DNA of 64,000 nt, taken from the NCBI RefSeq assembly GCF_947489035.1, contig NZ_CANLCI010000024.1:1-64000 (forward strand), read 5' to 3'. Each line of letters opens with the position of its first letter. The stretch's first letter is position 1. The stretch is from an uncultured Ferrimonas sp. GTDB taxonomy: Bacteria; Pseudomonadota; Gammaproteobacteria; Enterobacterales; Shewanellaceae. Below the pieces are notes generated by a model, which searched no databases, was not told the DNA's origin, and saw only the letters and a program-made list of their open reading frames with translations. Position numbers and translations under genes: made by a program. Below, piece after piece: positions 36,699 through 45,684 of this stretch.

Positions 36699-39188
36699 CT
36701 ACTCGCCGCAGCTGCCACCTTGCACAATGCAGCCGTTGCTCACCGCTAACGCCTTACCTTGGGAAGCCGCGTGGCTCACCACCTGAGATTGCATCTCTGC
36801 CGTTGCGGCAGCGGCATCTTCAGCGGTTAACACACCGGTTAATTCAGCCGGTACAAACGGGCTGGCAACCGAGCCGTGATGGCCCTTGGTAAAGCGTACC
36901 GCCCCACTCACGCCATCAGCATCCATCGCGCTGGCGCTAACGCCATCCAACCCAATGGCGCTGATCAACGGTTCGGTACCAGACAACGGGAAGCCCGTAA
37001 CGCGGTTTGGCAACACTAAGTCACCAGGCTGGGTGGCGTCACCAATCACTTCAATCAGGTGCACTGGTGTGCCTGTTGCGGCCAACATGGCACCGTGGTT
37101 GATCGGATCCATCGAATCAATGGCGGTTTGCGCAGCAAAAGCAAATGGAGGGATAACCTCCGCTTCAATCTGCGCTAATACGGCATCACAGGCTGGGGCA
37201 TCGATCACTCCGCCGCTGGCCGGATCAATACAGTCTGGTGCTAACTCCGCCACTAAGGTGGCGCGCAGTACCGGACCAAATGCCGCCGAACCGGCAAAGG
37301 CGCCAGCTAAACCGCCTGCTGGCGCAACTAACGACGCATTCGTTAATGCGTAGGGGTTGGCACCTAAGGCTTCAGGCCAGCTGTTGGCGTAAGCGGTGGT
37401 GGTGGTGCCGGTGATGCCACCTAAGCTCAGCCCTTGCAGGCTCACTTTGCCCATATCGAAGGTGGGTGCTGCACCCGCCCCGACTTCGCCTAAGGTCAAC
37501 GCCGTTAAGCTTAAGCGTAACCCCAGCTGATCCACAATCGCCTGACGGAAGTTATCGCGGTTAGTTAAGCTGCTGTCGAGCTTGGCAAACACCAGCACAT
37601 TGCCGTTGGCGTAAGCTGGGCCAAAACTGCTGTTGGAAGCGCTAATTTCATAGATGCCATCGCCATTCAGATCAAAACCACGATCGCCATGCAATGGCAT
37701 GTCGATGGTTACGGTGGCGATCCCAGCAGAACTGTATGCCCCCGCCAGTGGCAAGGTGGTGGCCTTCGTTTGGCCAATGCCGTGCAAGGTCATCGCCACT
37801 GGCCAACCGGTAGCAGGCTTAGCAACGGTTAGTCCCAAAGCGGCCAATTTGGCGCTGTTTGGCATGGTGATCTGCACCGGCACCTTCACCCGTTGCTGCC
37901 CCCCCGTCATGCAGGTGGCCATATCCACCCCGCCACACGGGTTCGGCACTGGGTTAAAACGGGTAACGTGACGCAGTGGATCGGCCATTTCGCCGTTGTC
38001 CAAGATAAAGCTGGCGCCAACCAAGAGGCTTGGATCCGATTGCGCCGCAATCGGGTCAATGCCTTGAGCAATCGCTTGGGCCGCAAAGTTTTCCGGCAAG
38101 ATGGCACCGGCCAACGCCTGCTGTAAAATCGCTAATGGGCTGTCACCCAATGCCTGCCAGCGGCTGTCAACGGTTGGGTTGGTTGGCGTTGGGATGGTCA
38201 GGTAATAAGGCAGCTCCAATTCCGCAGTGAACACGTCGGTCGCCTCAGCTAAGGCGTACGCAGTACCCATTGCAGGGGTTAAACCTAAGGCATCAGCTAC
38301 GGTAATGCCGGCAGGCATCGGTGGCATCGACCACTTAGGGGCAAACAACGGCGACACTGCTCGGCTTGGGGTCGGTTGCAGGCCATCGGCCATCAGCTGG
38401 CTAACGGTGCCAACCGAATCTTGGATCGATTGAGTGGTGAACACCCCAGCGTAAGTCACGGTGTCGGCATCCACCGAATGCGCCCCCGCCAACTCATTGA
38501 TGTAATCTTCCAGCAGCGCTTTCAAGCTCAGTTGATCAGCAGTGAAGCCTGGTAGGTCCAGCATCAAGCTGTCGAAACTTAACGAGCCGATGATCGCTTC
38601 ACCGTCGGTATCAAGCAAATCGGTTGTGGTGATGTACGCGTACCCGGTGGTTGGCTTTAACGGCTTCAGTGGCACAATCGCCACGCTGTTGTCCGTTGCG
38701 CTAACCACGAAATCAGTGCCGTAACTTAACTCTTCGCCCACTTTACAGACGCTGATAGACGCTTCATCGGCACAGCTTGGATCCGGCGACAGTGGACCAC
38801 CTAGGGTCACTTCAAATACTCGCACCGCACCAGCATTCATCGCAGACGTCGGATCCAGTGACGCCGCACCCGGCGCCACATCGATATTGATGTTGATTGG
38901 CATGGTGGTCGACCAACCATCGAGGCCACCGAGTGCTATCTGGGGATCGGTGTAATCGCCGCTGTCTTCACCTGGGATCTCCAAGGTGCCATCGGGAGTC
39001 CCTAAGAACAGCAGATCATTTGGTAATGGGATCAAGCCGTTGGCTGGATCAAATTGAATGCGACTGGCGGCCAGCGGGGCAAGATCGCCGCCGGTTTCAT
39101 CAGCAAGGTATTCCGATTGGCTATCGCCGTTACAGCCGGTTAGACCTAACGCCGAGGCAACCGCCACGGTTAATATCAGTCGTTTCAT
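36699..39188 (-). CDS. VolA/Pla-1 family surface lipoprotein lipase
   Basis: 829 residues. Lipoprotein signal MKRLILTVAVASALGLTGC with the lipid-attachment Cys at 19. The N-terminal region (ASRIQFDPANGLIPLPNDLLF, then an Ig-like portion with GAVRVFEVTLGGP and TTGYAYITTTDL) and the C-terminal alpha/beta-hydrolase domain match the VolA/Pla-1/cef family. The nucleophile elbow is GLSLGG, preceded by GDRGFDLNGDG, and a late GHHGSVASPF segment supplies the His. VolA of Vibrio is a surface-exposed lysophospholipase. GGGGAG precedes the ATG. Monocistronic. Confidence 0.9.
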   Translation of the reverse strand: MKRLILTVAVASALGLTGCNGDSQSEYLADETGGDLAPLAASRIQFDPANGLIPLPNDLLFLGTPDGTLEIPGEDSGDYTDPQIALGGLDGWSTTMPININIDVAPGAASLDPTSAMNAGAVRVFEVTLGGPLSPDPSCADEASISVCKVGEELSYGTDFVVSATDNSVAIVPLKPLKPTTGYAYITTTDLLDTDGEAIIGSLSFDSLMLDLPGFTADQLSLKALLEDYINELAGAHSVDADTVTYAGVFTTQSIQDSVGTVSQLMADGLQPTPSRAVSPLFAPKWSMPPMPAGITVADALGLTPAMGTAYALAEATDVFTAELELPYYLTIPTPTNPTVDSRWQALGDSPLAILQQALAGAILPENFAAQAIAQGIDPIAAQSDPSLLVGASFILDNGEMADPLRHVTRFNPVPNPCGGVDMATCMTGGQQRVKVPVQITMPNSAKLAALGLTVAKPATGWPVAMTLHGIGQTKATTLPLAGAYSSAGIATVTIDMPLHGDRGFDLNGDGIYEISASNSSFGPAYANGNVLVFAKLDSSLTNRDNFRQAIVDQLGLRLSLTALTLGEVGAGAAPTFDMGKVSLQGLSLGGITGTTTTAYANSWPEALGANPYALTNASLVAPAGGLAGAFAGSAAFGPVLRATLVAELAPDCIDPASGGVIDAPACDAVLAQIEAEVIPPFAFAAQTAIDSMDPINHGAMLAATGTPVHLIEVIGDATQPGDLVLPNRVTGFPLSGTEPLISAIGLDGVSASAMDADGVSGAVRFTKGHHGSVASPFVPAELTGVLTAEDAAAATAEMQSQVVSHAASQGKALAVSNGCIVQGGSCGE

Positions 39189-39446
39189 TGTTACTCCCCA
39201 ATTATCTTTACTTTTATTTTGTTGCCTTCCATTGGCACAATGGTGGCAGGCAAAGAGGTACTACCAGAACCACTTTGTTAGAAAAATTAACCTATAAGCC
39301 AGTCGCTTACTACATTTTTGCAACAATAGTTGCCGTAATCGTCAGCAATTGCTGCTCATTCGGCCCAGCTTATGTTTAAAACAATGGCATAATGGTCAGA
39401 CAAGCTTTTAGATTTCATGTAGTTGAGTAAGCAGTAAGGAAACTTG

Positions 39447-40193
39447 ATGTTGGAATTCCAATGTGACGCCGATGCGCTCGCCGGTAAAACCATTTTGGTC
39501 ACCGGTGCCGGTGCCGGCATTGGCCGCAGCGCCGCCCTTCATTACGCCATGCATGGCGCTACCGTGATCCTATTAGGACGCACCACCAAAAAACTGGAAA
39601 GCATCTACGACGAGATTGTTGCGGCCGGTTATCCCGAGCCCGCCATCGTGCCACTGGATATGCAGGGTGCCACGGAGCAAAACTACAGCGACTTTGCCGA
39701 CACCATTGTTGAGCAATTTGGTCGGTTAGATGGGGTGTTGCATAACGCGTCACTCTTAGGGGCATTAACCCCTTTTGAACAGATCGATCTGCCGATGTTT
39801 AATGAGGTGATGCAGGTCAACGTGACCGCCCAATTTATGCTAACCAAAGCGTTGCTGCCGGCGCTAAAATTAGCCCAGCATGGCTCCATCGTTTTCACCT
39901 CTTCAGGGGTTGGCCGCCAAGGCCGCGCCTTTTGGGGCCCTTACGCCATCTCTAAGTTTGCCACCGAAGGCATGATGCAAACGCTGGCCGACGAGCTGAG
40001 CGACAGCACCGTGCGCGCCAACTGCATCAACCCAGGCGCCACCCGCACCAAGATGCGTGCCACGGCTTTTCCTGCAGAAGATCCAATGACCCTAAAAACC
40101 GCTGACGATCTGATGCCGCTGTATCTGTACCTGATGAGCGATGCCAGCTGCGATGTGAGCGGCCAAAGCCTCGACGCCCAGCCAAAGCGATAG
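39447..40193 (+). CDS. yciK: YciK family short-chain oxidoreductase
   Basis: 248 residues from the ATG at 39447 (AAGGA spaced by 7; a TTG directly upstream is unlikely). Rossmann motif TGAGAGIGRSAAL, NAG-equivalent HNASLLGAL, active-site Ser/Tyr/Lys in FTSSGVGRQGRAFWGPYAISKFA, and NPGATRTKMRATAFP identify YciK of the SDR family. Substrate unknown. The sohB-yciK-rluB neighbourhood is shared with E. coli; the lipase gene has been inserted between sohB and yciK. Confidence 0.95.
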   Translation: MLEFQCDADALAGKTILVTGAGAGIGRSAALHYAMHGATVILLGRTTKKLESIYDEIVAAGYPEPAIVPLDMQGATEQNYSDFADTIVEQFGRLDGVLHNASLLGALTPFEQIDLPMFNEVMQVNVTAQFMLTKALLPALKLAQHGSIVFTSSGVGRQGRAFWGPYAISKFATEGMMQTLADELSDSTVRANCINPGATRTKMRATAFPAEDPMTLKTADDLMPLYLYLMSDASCDVSGQSLDAQPKR

Positions 40194-40207
40194 CGGTTCG
40201 CCTGAGC

Positions 40208-40239
40208 AAAAAAAGCCGATCGGATGATCGGCTTTTTTC
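40208..40239 (+). terminator. terminator after yciK
   Basis: AAAAAAGCCGATC / GATCGGCTTTTTT with a GGAT loop, T-run present. Confidence 0.92.
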
Positions 40240-40295
40240 TTGGCAGTTGGGCTATAATCGCGCCCCTTGAATGTTTATCAGCGCACAGGCTCGTT

Positions 40296-40517
40296 ATGGA
40301 TCAGCAACCCAACAACCCATTGCATGGGCTCACCCTAGAAAAAATCGTGGTGCAACTGGTGGACTGGTATGGCTGGGATGAACTGGGTTACCTCATTAAC
40401 ATCCGCTGCTTTACCCACGATCCATCGGTCAAATCCAGCTTAAAATTTCTGCGTAAAACCCCATGGGCACGAGAAAAAGTAGAGCAACTGTACATCCGTA
40501 CTTTGAACAAACGCTAG
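40296..40517 (+). CDS. VF530 (DUF2132) family putative DNA-binding protein
   Basis: 73 residues from the ATG at 40296. The sequence [58 protein letters not shown] is split by the motifs GLTLE, YGWDEL, INIRCF and [10 protein letters not shown] that define the family, whose structure is a small helical fold with suspected DNA binding. It occupies the place held by btuR between rluB and yciK in E. coli. Flanked by strong terminators on both sides, so it is its own unit. Confidence 0.85.
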   Translation: MDQQPNNPLHGLTLEKIVVQLVDWYGWDELGYLINIRCFTHDPSVKSSLKFLRKTPWAREKVEQLYIRTLNKR

Positions 40518-40522
40518 ATAGC

Positions 40523-40551
40523 AAAAGAGAGCCATTCGGCTCTCTTTTTTG
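40523..40551. terminator. bidirectional terminator between VF530 gene and rluB
   Basis: AAAAGAGAGCC / GGCTCTCTTTT with ATTC loop; A- and T-runs serve both convergent genes. Confidence 0.92.
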
Positions 40552-40568
40552 TTTGCTGCGCCAATCGA

Positions 40569-41450
40569 TTAAGTACGAGTACGCTTAGTCGGGCTGCCAC
40601 CAGCACGGGTGCGGTGCTTGCTGACTGCGCGACGGATCTTATTGGTCTTTAGGGTTTTCTGACGACGCTGACCAGCCTTATCTTGAGCTAACAAGGTGCG
40701 CGTTTCCGGCCCCATTTCAACCACGCCGCGAAGGTAGTTGATCTGCTCTAATGGCAGTTCAACCCAGCCACCGCGAGGCAAGCCTTTTGGCAGTGGGATG
40801 TCGCCGTAACGGATCCGCATCAAGCGGCTTACCTGCACCTCTTGGCTTTCCCACATGCGGCGCACTTCGCGGTTACGACCTTCGGTCAGTACCCCGTGAT
40901 ACCAAGTGTTTAAGCCTTCACCACCAGCACGACCCAAGCGGCGGAAGCTGGCTTTGCCATCTTCCAAATCAACCCCTTGGCGTAAACGGTTGAGCATGGC
41001 GTCATCCACTTCACCAAACACACGAATGGCGTATTCACGCTCAACTTCGTGGGATGGGTGCATCAAGCGGTTCGCCAGTTCACCGTCGGTAGTGAACAAC
41101 AGCAAACCGGAAGTGTTGATGTCCAAACGGCCCACGGCCACCCAGCGGCTGTCTTTCAGCTTCGGCAAGCGATCGAATACGGTAGGACGACCCTGTGGAT
41201 CGGTGCGAGTACATAACTCACCTTCTGGCTTGTAGTACGCCAACACACGGCAGATCACTTCGTCTTCCGACTTCAGTGAAATTAGAGTGCCGTCGATGCG
41301 TACTTTCAGATCAGAACCACCTTCGATGCGATCGCCCAATTTGGCCACTTGGCCATCGATGCTTACGCGTCCAGCGGCGATCACCGTTTCCATCTCCCGA
41401 CGGGAACCGTGACCTGCTCGAGCTAATACTTTCTGTAATTTTTCGCTCAT
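40569..41450 (-). CDS. rluB: 23S rRNA pseudouridine(2605) synthase
   Basis: 293 residues from the ATG at 41450 ([21 protein letters not shown]), preceded by AAGAAGAG. An S4 RNA-binding domain (residues 1-60) is followed by the catalytic domain with [17 protein letters not shown] (catalytic Asp) and the [13 protein letters not shown] segment. The basic C-terminal tail ([16 protein letters not shown]...) is typical of RluB. It is the last gene of the scpA-scpB-rluB operon, as in many gammaproteobacteria. Confidence 0.95.
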   Translation of the reverse strand: MSEKLQKVLARAGHGSRREMETVIAAGRVSIDGQVAKLGDRIEGGSDLKVRIDGTLISLKSEDEVICRVLAYYKPEGELCTRTDPQGRPTVFDRLPKLKDSRWVAVGRLDINTSGLLLFTTDGELANRLMHPSHEVEREYAIRVFGEVDDAMLNRLRQGVDLEDGKASFRRLGRAGGEGLNTWYHGVLTEGRNREVRRMWESQEVQVSRLMRIRYGDIPLPKGLPRGGWVELPLEQINYLRGVVEMGPETRTLLAQDKAGQRRQKTLKTNKIRRAVSKHRTRAGGSPTKRTRT

Positions 41451-41460
41451 TAATCTCTTC

Positions 41461-42045
41461 TTAGTGTACGTGCGGATCGGGATCCGCTGGCGCACGGCTA
41501 AACATTGCCGTTAACGCCTGTTCATCGTCCAGAGCCGGTAAGTCCGCCAGACTCTGCAAACAAAAGTATTGTAAAAACTGCTCGGTCGTGGCGTACAACG
41601 CCGGTCGACCCGGTAACTCTTTGTGGCCAACTGCCGCAATCCAGCCCCGTTCCAGCAGCGTGCGCATGATGGCCGCACTGATGGCAACGCCCCGTACCCG
41701 TTCGATTTCACCCCGGGTAATGGGTTGACGGTAGGCGATAAGTGCCAGAGTTTCCAACAACGCCTTGGAAAATCGAGGCGCTTTTTGCTGCCACAGGGCG
41801 CTCAGCGGTTCGCTTAGCTCCTCACGGCTTTGAAACTGATAGGCGCCACCCAGCTTCACCAGTACCACGCCGCGATCCTGATAATGCTGCTGCAGCTGCA
41901 ACAGCACAGAGCGGATCTGCACACTGCCCACCCCATAGGGTGCCAGCAGCGTTTGCTTTAACTGGTTAATGGTCAGCGGGGCATCGGCAATAAACAGCGC
42001 CGCTTCAATCAGCTGTTGCAGTTTATTGTCGTCTAAGCCGGTCAT
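41461..42045 (-). CDS. scpB: segregation and condensation protein B
   Basis: 194 residues from the ATG at 42045, which overlaps the scpA stop (ATGA); the frame runs 23 codons further upstream inside scpA and should not be used. Two winged-helix domains: [21 protein letters not shown] at the start and [30 protein letters not shown] later, with [19 protein letters not shown], a hallmark of ScpB. With ScpA and an SMC protein it would compact chromosomes. E. coli uses MukBEF, so the presence of scpAB is a lineage marker. Confidence 0.95.
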   Translation of the reverse strand: MTGLDDNKLQQLIEAALFIADAPLTINQLKQTLLAPYGVGSVQIRSVLLQLQQHYQDRGVVLVKLGGAYQFQSREELSEPLSALWQQKAPRFSKALLETLALIAYRQPITRGEIERVRGVAISAAIMRTLLERGWIAAVGHKELPGRPALYATTEQFLQYFCLQSLADLPALDDEQALTAMFSRAPADPDPHVH

Positions 42046-42851
42046 ACTCGCGCCTTTAAATAGATGGGCCCAGCCACTTGCGCTTGTTGCAGCTCGATCA
42101 ATTGCTCTTTGCACAGCTCCAGCAGCGCCAGCAAGCTCACCACCACCCCGGCGCGGCCTTCGTCCACCGTGAACAACCGTTCAAACGGGGTAAACTCAGT
42201 GCTGCTCAGGCTGGCGAGGATCTGGCTCATTCGCTCGCGAGTAGAGAGCGACTCTTTGGCTATCTGATGGTGTTCAAAATGATCGGCACGGGCAATCACT
42301 TGCCGTAACGCACCGAAAATCTCATCCAGCGACACCTGCGCGGGCACCACCTGCGGCACTAAATTCGCCGCCTGTACTGCCCGGGCACGCCACACATCAC
42401 GCTCTTGTCGTGGCAACTCGTCCAACCCTTCGGCTGCACTTTTTACCACTTCATACGCCTGCAGCTGCTGGATCAATAACGTACGAGGATCAAGCTCTTC
42501 GTCATCGGCGCTGGGCGCTTTAGGCAACAACAACCGCGACTTAATCTCAGCCAAGGTGGCTGCCATCACCAGATATTCCGCCGCCAGTTCAAACTTCATC
42601 GCTTCCATCAGCGCGATGTATTCCATGTACTGCGCGGTAATGGTCATTATCGGCAGATCCAGAATATCCAGCTTTTGCTTGCGGATCAGATACAGCAGCA
42701 GATCCAGCGGCCCTTCAAACGACTCTAAAAACACTTCCAAAGCGTCCGGCGGGATAAACAGATCCGCCGGCCCCTGCAACAGCGGTTTACCGCGGACAAT
42801 CGCCAGCGGTAACGAGGGCTGCTCGGTCATGATGGAGGGATCCAGTGCCAT
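42042..42851 (-). CDS. scpA: segregation and condensation protein A
   Basis: 269 residues; the kleisin subunit bridging SMC heads. FEGPLDLLLYLIRKQKLDILDLPI near residue 45 and AAEYLVMAATLAEIKSRLLLP are ScpA signatures; the C-terminal winged helix begins near FTPFERLFT. An ATG seven codons downstream (MTEQPS) is an alternative start; neither has a strong ribosome site. Translationally coupled with scpB by ATGA. Confidence 0.95.
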   Translation of the reverse strand: MALDPSIMTEQPSLPLAIVRGKPLLQGPADLFIPPDALEVFLESFEGPLDLLLYLIRKQKLDILDLPIMTITAQYMEYIALMEAMKFELAAEYLVMAATLAEIKSRLLLPKAPSADDEELDPRTLLIQQLQAYEVVKSAAEGLDELPRQERDVWRARAVQAANLVPQVVPAQVSLDEIFGALRQVIARADHFEHHQIAKESLSTRERMSQILASLSSTEFTPFERLFTVDEGRAGVVVSLLALLELCKEQLIELQQAQVAGPIYLKARV

Positions 42852-42898
42852 AATAAAAAACGCGCCATTATAGAGTGAGTCAAGCCGATTGTCAGGGG

Positions 42899-43519
42899 TT
42901 ATTCAAACGGGGTGGGATCCCCGGCACCTTCACGAATGATCTCGGGGTTATCCTCAGACAGATCCACCACCGTCGTCGGCTGCGACAGCATATAGCCACC
43001 ATCCACAATCAGATCCACCGCGTGCTCTAAACGCTGCCGGATCTCATAGGGATCCGCCTCGCTGTCATTCTCACCAGGCAGGATCAAACTGGTCGACATC
43101 ATCGGCTCGCCCAAGGCTTGCAAGATCGCCAGCGCAATGCGGTTATCGGGGATGCGAATGCCGATGGTTTTCCGTTTTGGGTTCAACAAACGGCGCGGCA
43201 CCTCTTTGGTGCCTTTAAAGATAAAGGTGTAAGCGCCAGGGGTGTTGTTACGCAACAGCCGAAACGCGGCGTTATCAACCCGCGCGTAATTGGCCAGCTC
43301 GGAGTGATCCCGACACATCAAGCTAAAGTGATGATCATCATTGATCTGGCGAATGCGACAGATCCGCTCCAGCGCTTTTTTATCGCCAATGTGGCACCCA
43401 AGGGCGTAGCCCGAATCCGTGGGGTAAGCGATAACGCCGCCTTTATGCAGCAGCTCTACCGTTTGCGTTACCAAGCGGGCTTGTGGGTTGTCCGGATGAA
43501 TTTGGAAAAACTGGCTCAT
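42899..43519 (-). CDS. yciO: YciO family Sua5/YrdC-like protein
   Basis: 206 residues with the YrdC fold: GGVIAYPTDSGYALGCHIGDKKALERICRIRQ, HHFSLMCRD, PGAYTFIFKGT, KTIGIRIPDN and the late IVDGG loop. YciO is a paralogue of TsaC that lacks a proven role in t6A synthesis. AAGGAG precedes the ATG. Its start overlaps the rnm stop (ATGA), forming an rnm-yciO pair as in E. coli, upstream of scpA. Confidence 0.93.
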   Translation of the reverse strand: MSQFFQIHPDNPQARLVTQTVELLHKGGVIAYPTDSGYALGCHIGDKKALERICRIRQINDDHHFSLMCRDHSELANYARVDNAAFRLLRNNTPGAYTFIFKGTKEVPRRLLNPKRKTIGIRIPDNRIALAILQALGEPMMSTSLILPGENDSEADPYEIRQRLEHAVDLIVDGGYMLSQPTTVVDLSEDNPEIIREGAGDPTPFE

Positions 43520-44355
43520 TGGCTCTCCTTAGTCCAACCGAAATGGTGCCACACCCCGGGTTGGTCGGGTCGGTGTAGCCCGCGGCCCAATTCCAGCCAG
43601 CGGCTGGGGCCGTGAAAATCGCTGCCAGCGGACAACAGCAGCTGATGCTCCTGCGCCAACTGCTGCAAAAACTGCTGTAATTGTGGGTTAATTTGGCAAT
43701 GAATGGTTTCCATTGCTTGGCCGCCCGCGGCCACAAAATCCGCGGTTAACATTCGCAGCCACTTGTTCGACAACTGGTATTTACTGGGGTGGGCCAAGAC
43801 CGATACGCCGCCAGCTTGGTTGATCAGGTCAACCGCTTGCGCCAGTTCAACCCACTGGTTGCCCACGTAAGCGCATTGCCCTTTGCCTAGGTATTTATCA
43901 AACGCCAACTGCGGCTTGGCCACAATGCCCAGCTCAACCATCGCTTTCGCAAAATGGCTGCGACCAATATTGCCGCCACCGGCAAACGTCGACGCTAGGG
44001 CTAGAACCCCTGTTACGCCACGCTTAACCAGCTTTGCTTCAATCTGTTCGGCACGCTGCTGACGCCAAGCCGATTGTCGAGCCAACAGTTGTTGCAGCGG
44101 CTGGTTATCCACATCGAAACCTAAGCCAACGATGTGGATCTCCCAGTTGCGCCAACTGGAGGAGATCTCCACACCATCAACAAGGGTTAATCCCGTTCCT
44201 GCCGCCGCTTGCTTGGCTTCCGCCAGCCCTGCGGTGGTGTCGTGATCGGTTAATGCCAAAACCGACACCTGCTGCAGCAGTGCCCGTTTTACCAGTTCCG
44301 TCGGAGTTAAGCTGCCGTCGGAAGCGCGGCTGTGGCAATGCAGATCAATTTTCAT
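43516..44355 (-). CDS. rnm: RNase AM / 3',5'-nucleoside bisphosphate phosphatase (PHP domain)
   Basis: 279 residues, E. coli YciV/TrpH homologue. PHP-domain metal motifs: DLHCHSRASDG at the N terminus, ALTDHDTTAGL, GVEISSSW, VLAHPSKY and SAGSDFHGPSR near the end. The enzyme hydrolyses pAp-type bisphosphates and trims 5' ends of rRNA. It is divergent from the trp operon, exactly as in E. coli, with about 160 bp shared promoter space. Confidence 0.94.
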   Translation of the reverse strand: MKIDLHCHSRASDGSLTPTELVKRALLQQVSVLALTDHDTTAGLAEAKQAAAGTGLTLVDGVEISSSWRNWEIHIVGLGFDVDNQPLQQLLARQSAWRQQRAEQIEAKLVKRGVTGVLALASTFAGGGNIGRSHFAKAMVELGIVAKPQLAFDKYLGKGQCAYVGNQWVELAQAVDLINQAGGVSVLAHPSKYQLSNKWLRMLTADFVAAGGQAMETIHCQINPQLQQFLQQLAQEHQLLLSAGSDFHGPSRWLELGRGLHRPDQPGVWHHFGWTKESQ

Positions 44356-44426
44356 AAGTATCCTTCGCTAGTTACCCGCATTGTACGTCACCACCAGCGC
44401 CTTGTCCGAGCTATCGACATTTGTTG

Positions 44427-44456
44427 TTGACAGCCCCCTAGCGCAACCGTTAGCCT
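44427..44456 (+). promoter_or_regulatory. trp operon promoter
   Basis: -35 TTGACA (44427-44432, perfect) and -10 TAGCCT (44451-44456) with an 18-bp spacer. The TrpR-like operator begins three bases after the -10, so a bound repressor would cover the start point. Confidence 0.7.
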
Positions 44457-44458
44457 TT

Positions 44459-44476
44459 GTACTGTCAAGCCAGTAC
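44459..44476. promoter_or_regulatory. TrpR-like operator
   Basis: GTACTGTCAAGCCAGTAC keeps the outer arms GTACT...AGTAC of the 18-bp trp operator consensus at the right spacing; the central eight bases have diverged. Its position directly at the trp promoter supports the call. Confidence 0.65.
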
Positions 44477-44517
44477 GGCAACTTTTGTTTACACGCTACA
44501 GCAGTCAGGAAACTCCC

Positions 44518-44568
44518 ATGCACAACGCAATTCAACACAACACTTGGTGGTGGCGCTCCCGAACATAG
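44518..44568 (+). CDS. trpL: trp operon leader peptide
   Basis: 16-codon ORF MHNAIQHNTWWWRSRT with three consecutive TGG codons (44545-44553), preceded by AGGA at about 44506. It lies between the trp promoter and the attenuator at 44618, so ribosome stalling on Trp codons would govern transcription into the structural genes. Compared with E. coli TrpL (two Trp codons) there are three here. Confidence 0.92.
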   Translation: MHNAIQHNTWWWRSRT

Positions 44569-44617
44569 CGGGGGTGCAATACGTTGTGCCTGACTGAGAA
44601 AAAACTCATTTCTACAG

Positions 44618-44650
44618 CCCGCTTTCGACATACCGAAAGCGGGTTTTTTT
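44618..44650 (+). terminator. trp attenuator
   Basis: CCCGCTTTCG / CGAAAGCGGG 10-bp stem with ACATAC loop and seven T residues, 50 nt after the trpL stop and 20 bp before the first structural gene. Upstream segments GCGGGGGTGC and ACGTTGTGCC could form the alternative pairing regions. Confidence 0.9.
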
Positions 44651-44670
44651 GTATTTAAAGGATTTGCACC

Positions 44671-45684
44671 ATGATCATCATTTTAAAAGCGGGCGTAACC
44701 GAAGTTGCCGCCAAACAACTGCTGGCGCAAATTGAAGCCCTCGGGTTAAAGCCGCTGTACATGCCCGGCGTTGAACGCACCGTACTGGGCGCCATTGGCG
44801 ACGAACGGGTGCTGCAATCGCTGCATTTAGACAGCAACCCCATTGTTGATGAGATCAAACCGATTTTGTCGAAATACAAACTGGTCTCGCGCGAGATCAA
44901 TCCAGTTGATACCCACGTGATGCTGGGCAACCACGCCGTCGGTGGCGAACGCTTTACCGTGATTGCTGGCCCCTGTGGCGTTGAAAGCCGCGAACAGCTG
45001 CTCAGCGTCGCCAAAATGGTGAACGGCCAAGGCGTTGCGGCCCTGCGCGGCGGAGCGTTCAAGCCGCGTACTAGCCCCTATTCATTCCAAGGGCTGGGCG
45101 AAGCAGGCTTAAAACTGCTTAAAGAAGCCAACCAATTGACTGGCCTGCCTACCGTTTCTGAGGTGATCGACGCCAACGACGTTGAGTTAATGGCCAACTA
45201 CATCGACTGTTTTCAAATTGGCGCTCGCAACATGCAGAACTTCCGCTTACTCGAAGCGGTCGGTCGCTTACGATTGCCGGTACTGTTAAAGCGCGGCATG
45301 AGCGCCACCGTTGAAGAGTTACTGTTGGCGGCGGAATACATTGTGAATGCTGGCAACCCTAACGTGATCCTGTGTGAGCGTGGCATTCGCACCTTTGAAA
45401 CCGCCACCCGTAACACCTTGGATCTGAATGCCGTCGCCTACTTGAAGCGCAAGACCCACCTGCCAGTCTTAGTGGATCCCAGCCACGGCACCGGCGTGCG
45501 CGAGTTAATTGCACCACTGAGCTTTGCCGCCGCAGCGGTCGGCGCCGATGGTATTATCGTAGAAAGCCACCTAAAGCCATGCGAAGCCCTGTCTGACGGC
45601 CACCAAGCACTGGACGCCGAACAGTTTTCCACCCTGATGGATGGCCTTCGCCCCTTCGTTCACGCCGCCGGGAAGCAGCTGTAA
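44671..45684 (+). CDS. 3-deoxy-7-phosphoheptulonate synthase, class I-beta
   Basis: First step of the shikimate pathway: PEP plus erythrose-4-phosphate to DAHP. 337 residues. A ferredoxin-like regulatory domain (residues 1-70, IIILKAGVTEVAAKQLLAQ...) precedes the barrel, the layout of Thermotoga-type class I-beta enzymes rather than AroF/G/H of E. coli. Barrel motifs are FTVIAGPCGVES, LRGGAFKPRTSPYSFQGLG, QIGARNMQNF, LLKRGM, LCERGIRTFE and VDPSHGTGVRE. It is the first structural gene after the trp attenuator and its stop overlaps the trpE start (TAATG), so it is under tryptophan control. Confidence 0.95.
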   Translation: MIIILKAGVTEVAAKQLLAQIEALGLKPLYMPGVERTVLGAIGDERVLQSLHLDSNPIVDEIKPILSKYKLVSREINPVDTHVMLGNHAVGGERFTVIAGPCGVESREQLLSVAKMVNGQGVAALRGGAFKPRTSPYSFQGLGEAGLKLLKEANQLTGLPTVSEVIDANDVELMANYIDCFQIGARNMQNFRLLEAVGRLRLPVLLKRGMSATVEELLLAAEYIVNAGNPNVILCERGIRTFETATRNTLDLNAVAYLKRKTHLPVLVDPSHGTGVRELIAPLSFAAAAVGADGIIVESHLKPCEALSDGHQALDAEQFSTLMDGLRPFVHAAGKQL

